Notes: a model not told the origin generated them from the letters alone. A stretch of 6,828 nt of DNA from Candidatus Epulonipiscium sp. (GCA_012841565.1 DUUM01000365.1:1-6828); one strand, 5' to 3'. Numbered from the stretch's first letter, positions 1 through 5,859 are shown. A program made the numbers and translations.

Positions 1-126
1 TACCATAAGTAACCAGGCATTCGGCTGTAGGCTATATATGGTAAGAGTTTAGTCGTGTTTTACTAAATGGTTATATTAAGTAAGTGAGATGTTTAGAAGC
101 AGGGGGTTCGATGCCCCTCACCTCCA
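1..126 (+). ncRNA. ssrA: tmRNA (transfer-messenger RNA), 3' portion only
   Basis: tmRNA rescues ribosomes stalled on broken mRNAs and tags the nascent peptide for degradation. Only the 3' part lies in the window; the tag-coding region and 5' half lie to the left. A tRNA-like T arm is visible: GGGGG, the loop TTCGATG and CCCCT at 103-119, then the seven-base 3' acceptor strand CACCTCC and discriminator A at 126. CCA is not encoded and would be added after transcription. Upstream are paired elements of the kind seen in tmRNA pseudoknots: TACCATA (1-7) with TATGGTA (37-43), and TTTAGT (48-53) with ACTAAA (62-67). No matching 5' acceptor strand (GGAGGTG or similar) occurs within one tRNA length, which argues against an ordinary tRNA. 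A strong terminator follows at once. The identification rests on form and recall, not a covariance search. Confidence 0.75.
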
Positions 127-131
127 TGGTT

Positions 132-179
132 ATAACCCTCGAATTCTGATATTAATCAGGATTCGTGGGTTATTTTTTT
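132..179 (+). terminator. Intrinsic terminator of the tmRNA gene
   Basis: The arms at 132-150 and 155-173 form a 19-pair stem with one mismatch and one G-T pair, closed by the four-base loop ATTA. A run of seven T follows at 173-179. It begins six bases after the RNA 3' end and isolates the tmRNA transcript from the genes to the right. Confidence 0.92.
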
Positions 180-377
180 GTACCTATATTTCATGACCTT
201 CATATGACATAAGTTAAGTTATTGTACTCATTGAGAGCAATCTTAAGGAACCACTATGAAGGAATTAATAGGTATCATAGTTTTATAATATGAGATATAC
301 TATAAAGAAGAAGCTTGCGAATAAAGTAAGATTGTCTTATTATTATATGTATTATTAAAATCTAAGGAGAGATCTAT
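180..377 (+). other. AT-rich leader and promoter region of the 362-residue surface protein gene
   Basis: This stretch between the tmRNA terminator and the first gene has no credible full-size ORF. It contains a weak interrupted inverted repeat (TTAAG..ATTG at 214-224 with CAATCTTAA at 238-246) and ACTATGA (253-259) facing TCATAGT (275-281). There are two -10-like hexamers (284-301) and the Shine-Dalgarno AAGGAG at 364-369. No known riboswitch class was recognised. A ten-codon reading frame at 256-288 has an AAGGA seven bases upstream; it is discussed as a low-interest finding. Confidence 0.5.
284..301 (+). promoter_or_regulatory. Candidate -10 elements for the 362-residue surface protein gene
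   Basis: TATAAT at 284-289 is a perfect sigma-A -10, and TATACT at 296-301 is a near match. Neither has a convincing -35 at 16-18 bases. TATACT is favoured by comparison: the block ATGnnATATACTA is also found upstream of the minus-strand paralogue, where TATACT lies at 5782-5787. If TATACT is used, the transcript would carry a leader of roughly 70 bases. Confidence 0.35.
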
Positions 378-1466
378 ATGTCAATATCAAAAAAACGTAC
401 TTCAATAATGCTTTTTGCTTTGGTAGGTGTGATTATTACGTCAAATGTTGGGACAGTAGTATATGCGGCAGAAGCTACAGCAACTGCTCCATCAGCAAAA
501 GTATTAGAAGTAATCAAGAAAGCTTCACCAGTAAATGTTACAAGTGCTAAACCTGCTCCAAATATCAAAATAACAGTTAATGGTAAAGCAGCTACTTTAA
601 AAGATCCAATCGTAATGGAAAATGGACGTGTATTCTTGCCAGTACGTAACCTAGGAGAACTTTTAGGGGTAAATGTAGACTACCAAGCGGCAAATAAAGT
701 AGCCACAGCACAAAACTCTAATGCATATCTTGAGTTACCACTAGGCTACAACGAAGCGGTTAAGAACAAAACAATAGTTCTTCCAATCGACACTGCTAAC
801 AAGTCAACACGTATCATCACATACAACAACCGTACTTACTTGCCAGTGCGTTTTATCTCCGAGAACTTAGGATATCAAATCTCATACGCAAACAATACAG
901 TAGCTATCACAACGGATGGCACAACTCCAACCACCCCTACTGTACCTACCACACCAACAACTCCAACAACCCCAGCGGATGGTCAATTTAGCGATGTATC
1001 CCAAATGAACCCGGCAGATAAAGATAATCCTCACAATCTAATCGCATTTAGTGAAGGTCGTTCATTATCTCAAATTCCCACTGTCCCATTCAGCCAAATC
1101 ACCAAACCAGCAGGTATGACAGATGCCCAGTGGAACAAGATGAAAGAATTACATGGACCATCTAAATTAGGATTTGTATTGGCATCAGGTAAAATCTCAG
1201 ATATGCCAAAAGACATCTTAAGAATGTATGACGGAAAAGAGGAAAATAATAAAGGAATTACAGGAGTAACAAAGATAACAGTAAACCCCGATTCAATATC
1301 CGCAACCAGCTCCCCAATTAATACATTATTTGTATTTAAAGATGGTACACACCAGTATGTAGATAGAGGCAAAACCTTTAAAGGGAAAACTTTAAATGAC
1401 GTGCTTTTTATAGATTTTTATGACGTAGGGAATGGAAGCTATATCTTCTTCCCTACAGGAAACTAA
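378..1466 (+). CDS. Secreted Cu_amine_oxidN1-domain surface protein, 362 aa, with unrecognised C-terminal module
   Basis: Predicted exported protein. Residues 1 to about 30 form a signal peptide (KKR, a hydrophobic core, cleavage near VVYA-AEA). Residues about 60-180 match the copper amine oxidase N-terminal domain family, with its repeated signature FLPVR (86-90) and YLPVR (154-158), each followed by a LG(E)LLG or ISENLGY type helix. In Firmicutes this domain is a common extracellular, wall-associated module. It lacks the catalytic oxidase domain, so amine oxidation should not be assumed. A Thr/Pro linker (182-199) leads to residues 202-362, which I do not recognise. That part has no cysteine and ends in an aromatic-rich strand pattern. 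The start is supported by AAGGAG at 364-369, eight bases before ATG. A terminator follows. The paralogue at 4928-5743 shares 94 of 123 residues over the domain by my hand count, but its C-terminus is unrelated. The domain call is solid; the role, perhaps a wall-anchored scaffold or ligand binder, is inference. Confidence 0.9.
   Translation: MSISKKRTSIMLFALVGVIITSNVGTVVYAAEATATAPSAKVLEVIKKASPVNVTSAKPAPNIKITVNGKAATLKDPIVMENGRVFLPVRNLGELLGVNVDYQAANKVATAQNSNAYLELPLGYNEAVKNKTIVLPIDTANKSTRIITYNNRTYLPVRFISENLGYQISYANNTVAITTDGTTPTTPTVPTTPTTPTTPADGQFSDVSQMNPADKDNPHNLIAFSEGRSLSQIPTVPFSQITKPAGMTDAQWNKMKELHGPSKLGFVLASGKISDMPKDILRMYDGKEENNKGITGVTKITVNPDSISATSSPINTLFVFKDGTHQYVDRGKTFKGKTLNDVLFIDFYDVGNGSYIFFPTGN
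921..974 (+). repeat. Thr/Pro low-complexity linker coding repeat
   Basis: This stretch encodes residues 182-199, built from TTP and TVP units with ACN CCN codons in irregular repetition. It separates the Cu_amine_oxidN1 domain from the C-terminal module and resembles extended wall-spanning linkers. The corresponding linker of the paralogue is Pro/Lys/Glu-rich rather than Thr/Pro-rich. Confidence 0.7.
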
Positions 1467-1491
1467 ACTAAATCAATAAAAATCCCAAACT

Positions 1492-1523
1492 AAACCTATA
1501 TAGAAAATCTATATGGGTTTTTT
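1492..1523 (+). terminator. Intrinsic terminator after the 362-residue surface protein gene
   Basis: The arms at 1492-1504 and 1508-1520 form a 13-pair stem with one G-T pair and the three-base loop AAA. The T run spans 1518-1523. It lies 25 bases after the stop codon. The next ribosome binding site is only about 18 bases further on, leaving little room for a separate promoter, so the small ORFs downstream may depend on partial readthrough. Confidence 0.9.
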
Positions 1524-1552
1524 GTCTAAAAAATGAATAAAGGAGGAAACAA

Positions 1553-1687
1553 ATGAAGAATAGATATAAATCTTTGATAGCATTATTATCACTAAGCGCT
1601 ATATTAACAACAGCAATACCTTATCATAAGCATACAGTTCAAGCAACATCAGAATCCCTTACTGAACAAGGGGATATAGATTTATAG
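1553..1687 (+). CDS. Small secreted peptide or truncated signal-peptide remnant, 44 aa
   Basis: ATG at 1553 is preceded by a near-ideal AAAGGAGG (core 1541-1546) six bases upstream. The product has a basic start (MKNRYK), a hydrophobic core (residues 8-22) and a likely signal peptidase I site after VQA (residues 29-31). The mature peptide would be 13 residues, beginning TSESLT and ending GDIDL. Two readings are open. It may be a real exported propeptide, in the general architecture of Phr or PapR-type signalling peptides, though no partner regulator is visible. Or it may be the 5' remnant of a larger surface-protein gene. It sits downstream of a terminator and 13 bases before the next small ORF, which has the same design. 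I recognise no homologue. Confidence 0.55.
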   Translation: MKNRYKSLIALLSLSAILTTAIPYHKHTVQATSESLTEQGDIDL

Positions 1688-1700
1688 AAAGGAGAAAAAC

Positions 1701-1871
1701 GTGAAGAAAAGGAACATATTAATGACCTTAGCCTTAGGACTAGTACTAGTTTTTAGTGTAACAACTAAAATACAACCACCTAATATTAGTGCTGAAGAGC
1801 CCGAAGTGGAACCTGAATTCTATATGGCAACTATAGTGTATTCTCAGAGTATTGCTGAGAGTACACTATAG
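1701..1871 (+). CDS. Second small secreted ORF, 56 aa, ending inside a hairpin; possibly truncated
   Basis: Translation would start at GTG 1701, six bases after AAAGGAG (1688-1694). The product begins KKR, has a hydrophobic core (residues 6-20) and a candidate cleavage site after ISA (residues 29-31). The remaining 25 residues are acidic at first (EEPEVEPEF). The final 14 codons and the stop are made entirely of the long inverted repeat at 1829-1873, so the last residues are dictated by the hairpin rather than by a protein fold. That suggests the original gene was longer and was cut here. Alternatively it is a short acidic secreted peptide whose gene shares sequence with its own terminator. 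It is probably co-transcribed with the 44-residue ORF. Confidence 0.5.
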   Translation: MKKRNILMTLALGLVLVFSVTTKIQPPNISAEEPEVEPEFYMATIVYSQSIAESTL

Positions 1872-1875
1872 TTTT
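1829..1875 (+). terminator. Long inverted repeat, probable terminator between the convergent gene groups
   Basis: The arms at 1829-1847 and 1855-1873 pair in 18 of 19 positions, the last being G-T in RNA, around a seven-base loop. Four T follow at 1872-1875, enough for a plus-strand terminator of moderate strength. On the minus strand the same hairpin forms beyond the 976-residue gene but has no T run, so it would act there only as a transcript-stabilising 3' structure. The stop codon of the 56-residue ORF lies inside the right arm. Confidence 0.7.
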
Positions 1876-1885
1876 GTAGGTATTT

Positions 1886-1914
1886 CTATTTATTCATATT
1901 CCTTTGCCCTCCTT
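1886..1914 (-). other. Orphan ribosome binding site with a three-codon frame
   Basis: Just after the 976-residue gene, the minus strand reads AAGGAGGG (1914-1907), a nine-base spacer, then ATG (1897-1895), two codons and TAG (1888-1886). The Shine-Dalgarno is as strong as those of the real genes here, yet the frame encodes only Met-Asn-Lys. The simplest reading is a remnant of a third minus-strand gene lost when the convergent junction formed. Chance A/G-richness is also possible. Confidence 0.3.
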
Positions 1915-1922
1915 ATTTTTTT

Positions 1923-4853
1923 TTATCTTCTTGCGCCATTAGGATCGTCTGGGTGGACCCAAACATCATCCCACATATTGCCTTCAACCCTTATACTTCC
2001 CCCTGTACAGTTTCCTAGTGCTGGTCTGGAGGCTGGGTATTTATTTTTTAGGTCTATCTGTGTTGCAGTAGGGTAGTTAGTCGGTTTGAATCCTGGTGCT
2101 AATAATCTATATCTAAAATTTAATTGCATAACCTTATCTGGGTAATCTATATCTATAAATTGTTTGCGTTGTGAATACATTGCCTTGGGATTCTTGGCAG
2201 TTTGGAATGTTTTTGGGAACATTTTGTTATTATCTGCCTTGTCTAATTCCACTATTCTATGAGGTAGTTCCTTGTTTAGGTGTGGCATGAATAACCAAGC
2301 TTCTGTATCCCCTGTACATTGAGAACATAGATTTCCTTTTTCTATTTCAGTCTTATAATTGTATTGAAGCTTTGAGTGAATCCCATATCCTGATCTTGTC
2401 CAGTTCTTTTTTGTTGCATGATCCTTAGTATCTGAACTTCCTTGGAATACTTGAATGTTTCCTGTTAGGTTAACATCTGTTTTCTTCCATACTTCATAGT
2501 CTGTGTGCCAATGATAGTGTGGTGTAGGACTATCTCCATCACAAACTCTTACACTATAACTATAACTCCCATTTTCATCTGAACCAGTCCTTGTTTCATA
2601 TGAGTGACTGTGTAATTCCGTCTTCCCATCTGTACAACAGCTGGTAGAGTTACAAGCAATCTCTGATTGATGTTGAATAGCCCTAATTGTTAACCTTGGT
2701 ATAGAGTTTGTTGGCCATTTCTCTACTTCTGTTCCTCTTGTTTTCTGAAATGTCTCTGTATCCCACCATGTAAAGCCTGTGGCTTGCTGATTTGCTTCTA
2801 CATAGTCTAAGCAAAGTTGATAAGGATTAGGTACTTCATCAGGACAGGTTGGTCCGAATACCTTTACCTCTTTCCACCCCTCTGGTTTACCCCAGTTTAG
2901 ATGTTTGGTTGCTTCTATTTCCGGAATTTCATTACCAGGTGCACCTATCCATGTAACAGCATTGGCCTTATGGATATGAGTAGTGGTTCCTATGTCATAT
3001 AAAACCATAGATTCTTGTCCTGTCTTAGGATTCCTTGGAAGGTAGCATTGATATTTCTCGTTGTCATACCATGGAAGCTTCAGGTTAGGAATAGTAGGTG
3101 TTGGAATAATAGGTATTGGATCTGATTTTGGTATTGTTGGTATGAAGAATTCTTTTTCTATAGAGTTGTTATCATAGGTTACTTCATTTAATGGTGTATT
3201 CTTATTCTTATTGATTGTAAGTTTTATCTTTACGTTGTAACCTGGATTTGTCTGGTAATTATTAGGTAAACTTAGTTTAAGAGAAGGTGAATAGAACTCT
3301 TTATCTAGTTCATGATTATATTTTTTTGATAAATCTTCTCTTTTAACACCATCTATAAATATTTCCATGTCTACAGGTGATGTAGGATACTTCTTAAGGA
3401 ATGATTCATCATCTTTAGTGTTTACTGCCCTTGTTTTTCCTGTTATGTTTGTATTTATTGTGTTCCAATCCGGTGTTGGTTGAGTAATTCCCTGGACAAT
3501 ATCTACTGCTATTAGATCTCTCTCTATTTTTTCTACATCAAACAGTAGGTATGCATAGTTATCTTGCATAGTTGTTTCTTTTCTGCCATAAGGATCCAGG
3601 CTGGTCGGGAACTTAGGTGCTTTTGCTGTTGGGTTTACGGAATATCTTACTACGAAGAAAGTTTCTCCCGCTGGTATCTCAGGTAAATTAACCTTTACAT
3701 TTTTTAAACCTGTTACAGGATCTACTAAATGATGTATCTCCCCATTGTTGAAGACATTTGTATCCTCAACTAAATAATCCTTACCCATCCCTACTCCAGT
3801 TGCATTATCCCAGTCACTTCCCCATTGTAGGTAGAAGTAGTGGTTGGTAGGTCCAGGCATTGAGGCGTTAGACCAACTTTTACCACCATCATTAGTTATC
3901 TGCCATGGGAATCCTTTATCTATTTCTGCATTGGCCTTTATTTCGACATAATTACCATTTTTGTAGTATTCTCCGTCGAATTCTTTTATCTTTAGATTTA
4001 CCTTGGGTATAGTCACCACTGGTCCAGGTGGAGCTATAGATAATATTGCTATCCCCATCATATCTAATACAGTCTGATTATATGGTAAAGGTTCTTTTCC
4101 TATTTTAGTTGTATACTTTCCATTTGAACCTTTCTGTGTAATAGTATACTCTCCTATGAATTTAGTTTGATTGGAAAAAACAGGTATGCCGAAGTCAGAC
4201 TCTTCTAAGTATGCTGCTCTAGGTAACCACGAATAAAGTTGTGTAGGTGCCCATCTAGCTAGGTCCCCTCTAGTGGGTTTGAATGTATCTAATTTTCCTC
4301 CGTTTAATTGGTTGATAACCCAAGGTTCTAGAAGTATTTTATATCTACCGGAGGCTAGTTCAGCTAATGCCGCTTCCTCTCCCATAGCTTTTAGTTCGGG
4401 TGTAAATGCTATAAGGACATTTTTGTGGAATTCCTTTTTCATTGCGAAATCTTTTAATTTTTTAAGGGAAGCTGCGTTTTTTCCTACTATCTTGGGGAAG
4501 TTAGAATATTTATGGGTGAGGAAGTTTACCTGTTTAGTCAAGGCACTATTCTTCCTATAATCTAGCTTGGTTTTCTTTCCAAAGTTTGCCGTACCAGTAG
4601 GAATGGTCTGGGATGTAACATCTATAGTTGGGAATTTTCTTTCCCCTGATAAGGCATCTACTATTGTGATTCGTGCTCCTTGTAAATCTGTTTTATTGTA
4701 ACCTGATATGCCTGTCCCACCAAAACTACCCCCGGGAGAAGATCCCCAGTTTGCCGAAGAAGCAGATACTGTATTATTGGATAATACAATGGGTATTAAC
4801 AGTAAAGTTAGAATTAGTAAGTATACACTTATTTTCTTTTTATTGGTTTTCAT
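1923..4853 (-). CDS. Large secreted surface protein, 976 aa, with Cys-free N-terminal half and Cys/His-rich C-terminal part
   Basis: This is a predicted exported protein of unknown function. Its signal peptide is residues 1 to about 31 (KTNKKK, a long hydrophobic core, VSA). A Ser/Gly-rich segment (36-50) follows. Residues 145-225 carry a pattern I associate with large clostridial surface proteins: KILLEPW, then LPRAAYLEESDFGIPVF (210-226). Residues 285-445 look beta-rich. Residues 445-571 resemble a CARDB-like immunoglobulin fold (DLIAVDI, MEIFIDG, NEVTYDNNSIEKEF). A Pro-rich hinge (571-596) precedes the last third. All ten cysteines lie there (603, 670, 681, 734, 739, 740, 771, 843, 846, 949), including CNSTSCC and CSQC, with histidine clusters HSH (748-750) and HYHWH (779-783). 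This suggests disulfides or metal binding. There is no LPXTG motif and no C-terminal membrane anchor. GGAG upstream of ATG supports the start. The gene lies 74 bases after the paralogous surface protein, with a terminator between. Confidence 0.88.
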   Translation of the reverse strand: MKTNKKKISVYLLILTLLLIPIVLSNNTVSASSANWGSSPGGSFGGTGISGYNKTDLQGARITIVDALSGERKFPTIDVTSQTIPTGTANFGKKTKLDYRKNSALTKQVNFLTHKYSNFPKIVGKNAASLKKLKDFAMKKEFHKNVLIAFTPELKAMGEEAALAELASGRYKILLEPWVINQLNGGKLDTFKPTRGDLARWAPTQLYSWLPRAAYLEESDFGIPVFSNQTKFIGEYTITQKGSNGKYTTKIGKEPLPYNQTVLDMMGIAILSIAPPGPVVTIPKVNLKIKEFDGEYYKNGNYVEIKANAEIDKGFPWQITNDGGKSWSNASMPGPTNHYFYLQWGSDWDNATGVGMGKDYLVEDTNVFNNGEIHHLVDPVTGLKNVKVNLPEIPAGETFFVVRYSVNPTAKAPKFPTSLDPYGRKETTMQDNYAYLLFDVEKIERDLIAVDIVQGITQPTPDWNTINTNITGKTRAVNTKDDESFLKKYPTSPVDMEIFIDGVKREDLSKKYNHELDKEFYSPSLKLSLPNNYQTNPGYNVKIKLTINKNKNTPLNEVTYDNNSIEKEFFIPTIPKSDPIPIIPTPTIPNLKLPWYDNEKYQCYLPRNPKTGQESMVLYDIGTTTHIHKANAVTWIGAPGNEIPEIEATKHLNWGKPEGWKEVKVFGPTCPDEVPNPYQLCLDYVEANQQATGFTWWDTETFQKTRGTEVEKWPTNSIPRLTIRAIQHQSEIACNSTSCCTDGKTELHSHSYETRTGSDENGSYSYSVRVCDGDSPTPHYHWHTDYEVWKKTDVNLTGNIQVFQGSSDTKDHATKKNWTRSGYGIHSKLQYNYKTEIEKGNLCSQCTGDTEAWLFMPHLNKELPHRIVELDKADNNKMFPKTFQTAKNPKAMYSQRKQFIDIDYPDKVMQLNFRYRLLAPGFKPTNYPTATQIDLKNKYPASRPALGNCTGGSIRVEGNMWDDVWVHPDDPNGARR

Positions 4854-4882
4854 TTAAAATCTCCTTTCTATTTGATTGTATT

Positions 4883-4915
4883 AAAAAAACAGAGCCTGTT
4901 AGATTAGGCTCTGTT
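4883..4915 (-). terminator. Intrinsic terminator between the 271-residue and 976-residue genes
   Basis: On the minus strand, a perfect ten-pair stem (4915-4906 with 4897-4888) with an eight-base loop is followed by a run of T (4889-4883). It lies 12 bases after the stop of the 271-residue gene. Only about 29 bases remain before the ATG of the 976-residue gene. TACAAT at 4875-4880 could be a -10 there, but its -35 would have to fall within the hairpin. Partial readthrough lowering expression of the downstream gene is therefore plausible. Confidence 0.92.
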
Positions 4916-4927
4916 AGGTTATTTTTT

Positions 4928-5743
4928 CTATTCCCAGTTTCCGTTATTAGGACCATCGAGGTCTAAGTGACCGTGGTCGATTTGGGGACCTTCTAGAGCA
5001 GGGTCTGCCCATAGCCACTCATTTAGTCCACTTACCCACTCCCATCTATTATCTTTAGATCTCTCGCGATCCTTCTTTCCTGGACTTGTTGGCGGTTTGC
5101 TTGAGTCTGGAGTAGTTACTGGTGGCTTGACTTCTGCCGGTGGGGTTACTGGTTTTTCTGGGATTACTGGGACAGTTCCATCGGTTGTAATGGATACTGT
5201 GTTGTTTCCGTATGAGATTTGGTAGCCTAGATTTTCCGAAATGAATCTAACTGGCAAGTAGGTTCTACTGTTGTATGAGATTATTCTAGTATTCTTATTA
5301 GATGTGTCGATTGGTAAAATTAAAGTTTTGTTTTTCACTGCTTGGTTGTAACCTAAAGGTAATTCAAGAAACGTTTTAGCGTTTTGTGCTTTTGCCACTT
5401 TAATGTTAGCTATATAGTCTACATTTATGTTTAAAAGATCACCTAGACTTCTTAAAGGTAGGAAAACCCTTTCATTGTCCATTATAATTGGGTCTGTTAG
5501 AGTTGCTGGTTTGTTATTTACCATGATTTTAATATTTGGAGCTGGCTTTGCGTTATTTGTTAGTACCGGATTGGTTGATTTGACTAATTGAAGTACCTGG
5601 GTTGATGCTAAGTCTGATGCTTGGACTTGAATTAGGTTAAAACCGAAGGCTCCTGCGGTTGCTGATAGTGCTAGAATGAACATTCCTAAACATTTCTTTG
5701 TAGATTTAAATTGCTGTTGGTTTATATTCCTCATTATTGACAT
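4928..5743 (-). CDS. Secreted Cu_amine_oxidN1-domain surface protein, 271 aa, with Trp-rich acidic tail
   Basis: This is a paralogue of the protein at 378-1466. I place the start at ATG 5743: AAGGAG (5758-5753) lies nine bases upstream, and the arrangement TAAGGAG, eight bases, ATGTCAATA matches the paralogue. A GTG at 5752 in the same frame would overlap the ribosome binding site. Signal peptide residues 1 to about 42 end in VQA. The domain spans about 68-188 with FLPLR (93-97) and YLPVR (162-166). By hand alignment 94 of 123 residues are identical to the paralogue. After a Pro/Lys/Glu linker (190-222) come a basic patch (KKDRER, 223-228) and a short tail with five Trp (234, 236, 243, 245, 270) and Asp/His/Asn-rich residues. 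There is no LPXTG motif or membrane anchor. The catalytic oxidase domain is absent. A terminator follows. Role inferred: a wall-associated scaffold or binding protein working with the 976-residue protein. Confidence 0.9.
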   Translation of the reverse strand: MSIMRNINQQQFKSTKKCLGMFILALSATAGAFGFNLIQVQASDLASTQVLQLVKSTNPVLTNNAKPAPNIKIMVNNKPATLTDPIIMDNERVFLPLRSLGDLLNINVDYIANIKVAKAQNAKTFLELPLGYNQAVKNKTLILPIDTSNKNTRIISYNSRTYLPVRFISENLGYQISYGNNTVSITTDGTVPVIPEKPVTPPAEVKPPVTTPDSSKPPTSPGKKDRERSKDNRWEWVSGLNEWLWADPALEGPQIDHGHLDLDGPNNGNWE

Positions 5744-5781
5744 ATAAATCACTCCTTAGATATTATTGGTTTCTGTTTATT

Positions 5782-5787
5782 AGTATA
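5782..5787 (-). promoter_or_regulatory. Candidate -10 for the 271-residue surface protein gene
   Basis: TATACT on the minus strand lies 38 bases upstream of ATG 5743. The flanking block is shared with the paralogue's upstream region (17 of 23 bases by eye), which supports it. TGG just upstream overlaps a possible extended -10 register. No good -35 is seen; the best placed hexamers are T-rich and overlap the preceding terminator's T run. Confidence 0.35.
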
Positions 5788-5805
5788 TACCATAAGTTGT
5801 TATTG

Positions 5806-5832
5806 AAAAAGGACTGACTAATTAGTCAGTCC
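5806..5832 (-). terminator. Palindromic intrinsic terminator after the 169-residue protein gene
   Basis: A perfect 22-base palindrome (5811-5832), GGACTGACTAA followed by its complement, is followed on the minus strand by five T (5810-5806). It lies 27 bases after the stop of the 169-residue gene. In RNA the innermost bases would open to form the loop. It separates that gene from the 271-residue gene. Confidence 0.88.
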
Positions 5833-5859
5833 CGTTGGTTTACAGTAGGAAATTAGAGA

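Noticed and set aside
60..126. An ordinary tRNA gene ending at 126
   Set aside because: The T arm and acceptor end are tRNA-like, but no 5' acceptor strand, D arm or anticodon arm can be placed in the preceding 75-90 bases; paired elements further upstream fit tmRNA better.
374..568. Minus-strand open frame of 64 codons
   Set aside because: It lies antisense to the signal-peptide and N-terminal coding part of the 362-residue protein, and its composition is explained by the opposite strand. No ribosome binding site supports it.
1070..1372. Minus-strand open frame of 100 codons
   Set aside because: It is antisense to the C-terminal module of the 362-residue gene and has no recognisable domain or credible context.
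1852..2076. Plus-strand frame reading from the hairpin into the end of the giant gene
   Set aside because: It starts inside the inverted repeat and runs antisense to the well-supported minus-strand gene. It has no Shine-Dalgarno.
4273..4966. Two plus-strand open frames of 95 and 97 codons
   Set aside because: They are antisense to the N-terminus of the 976-residue gene and to the terminator region beside it. Their hydrophobic stretches mirror the opposite strand's Lys/Asn-rich and signal-peptide codons.
378..5743. Copper amine oxidase activity for the two domain proteins
   Set aside because: Only the N-terminal accessory domain family is present. The catalytic domain, with its topaquinone Tyr and copper His ligands, is absent, and both proteins are far too short.
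5744..5752. GTG start three codons upstream for the 271-residue protein
   Set aside because: The GTG overlaps the AAGGAG that must serve as ribosome binding site. ATG 5743 has proper spacing and matches the paralogue's arrangement.
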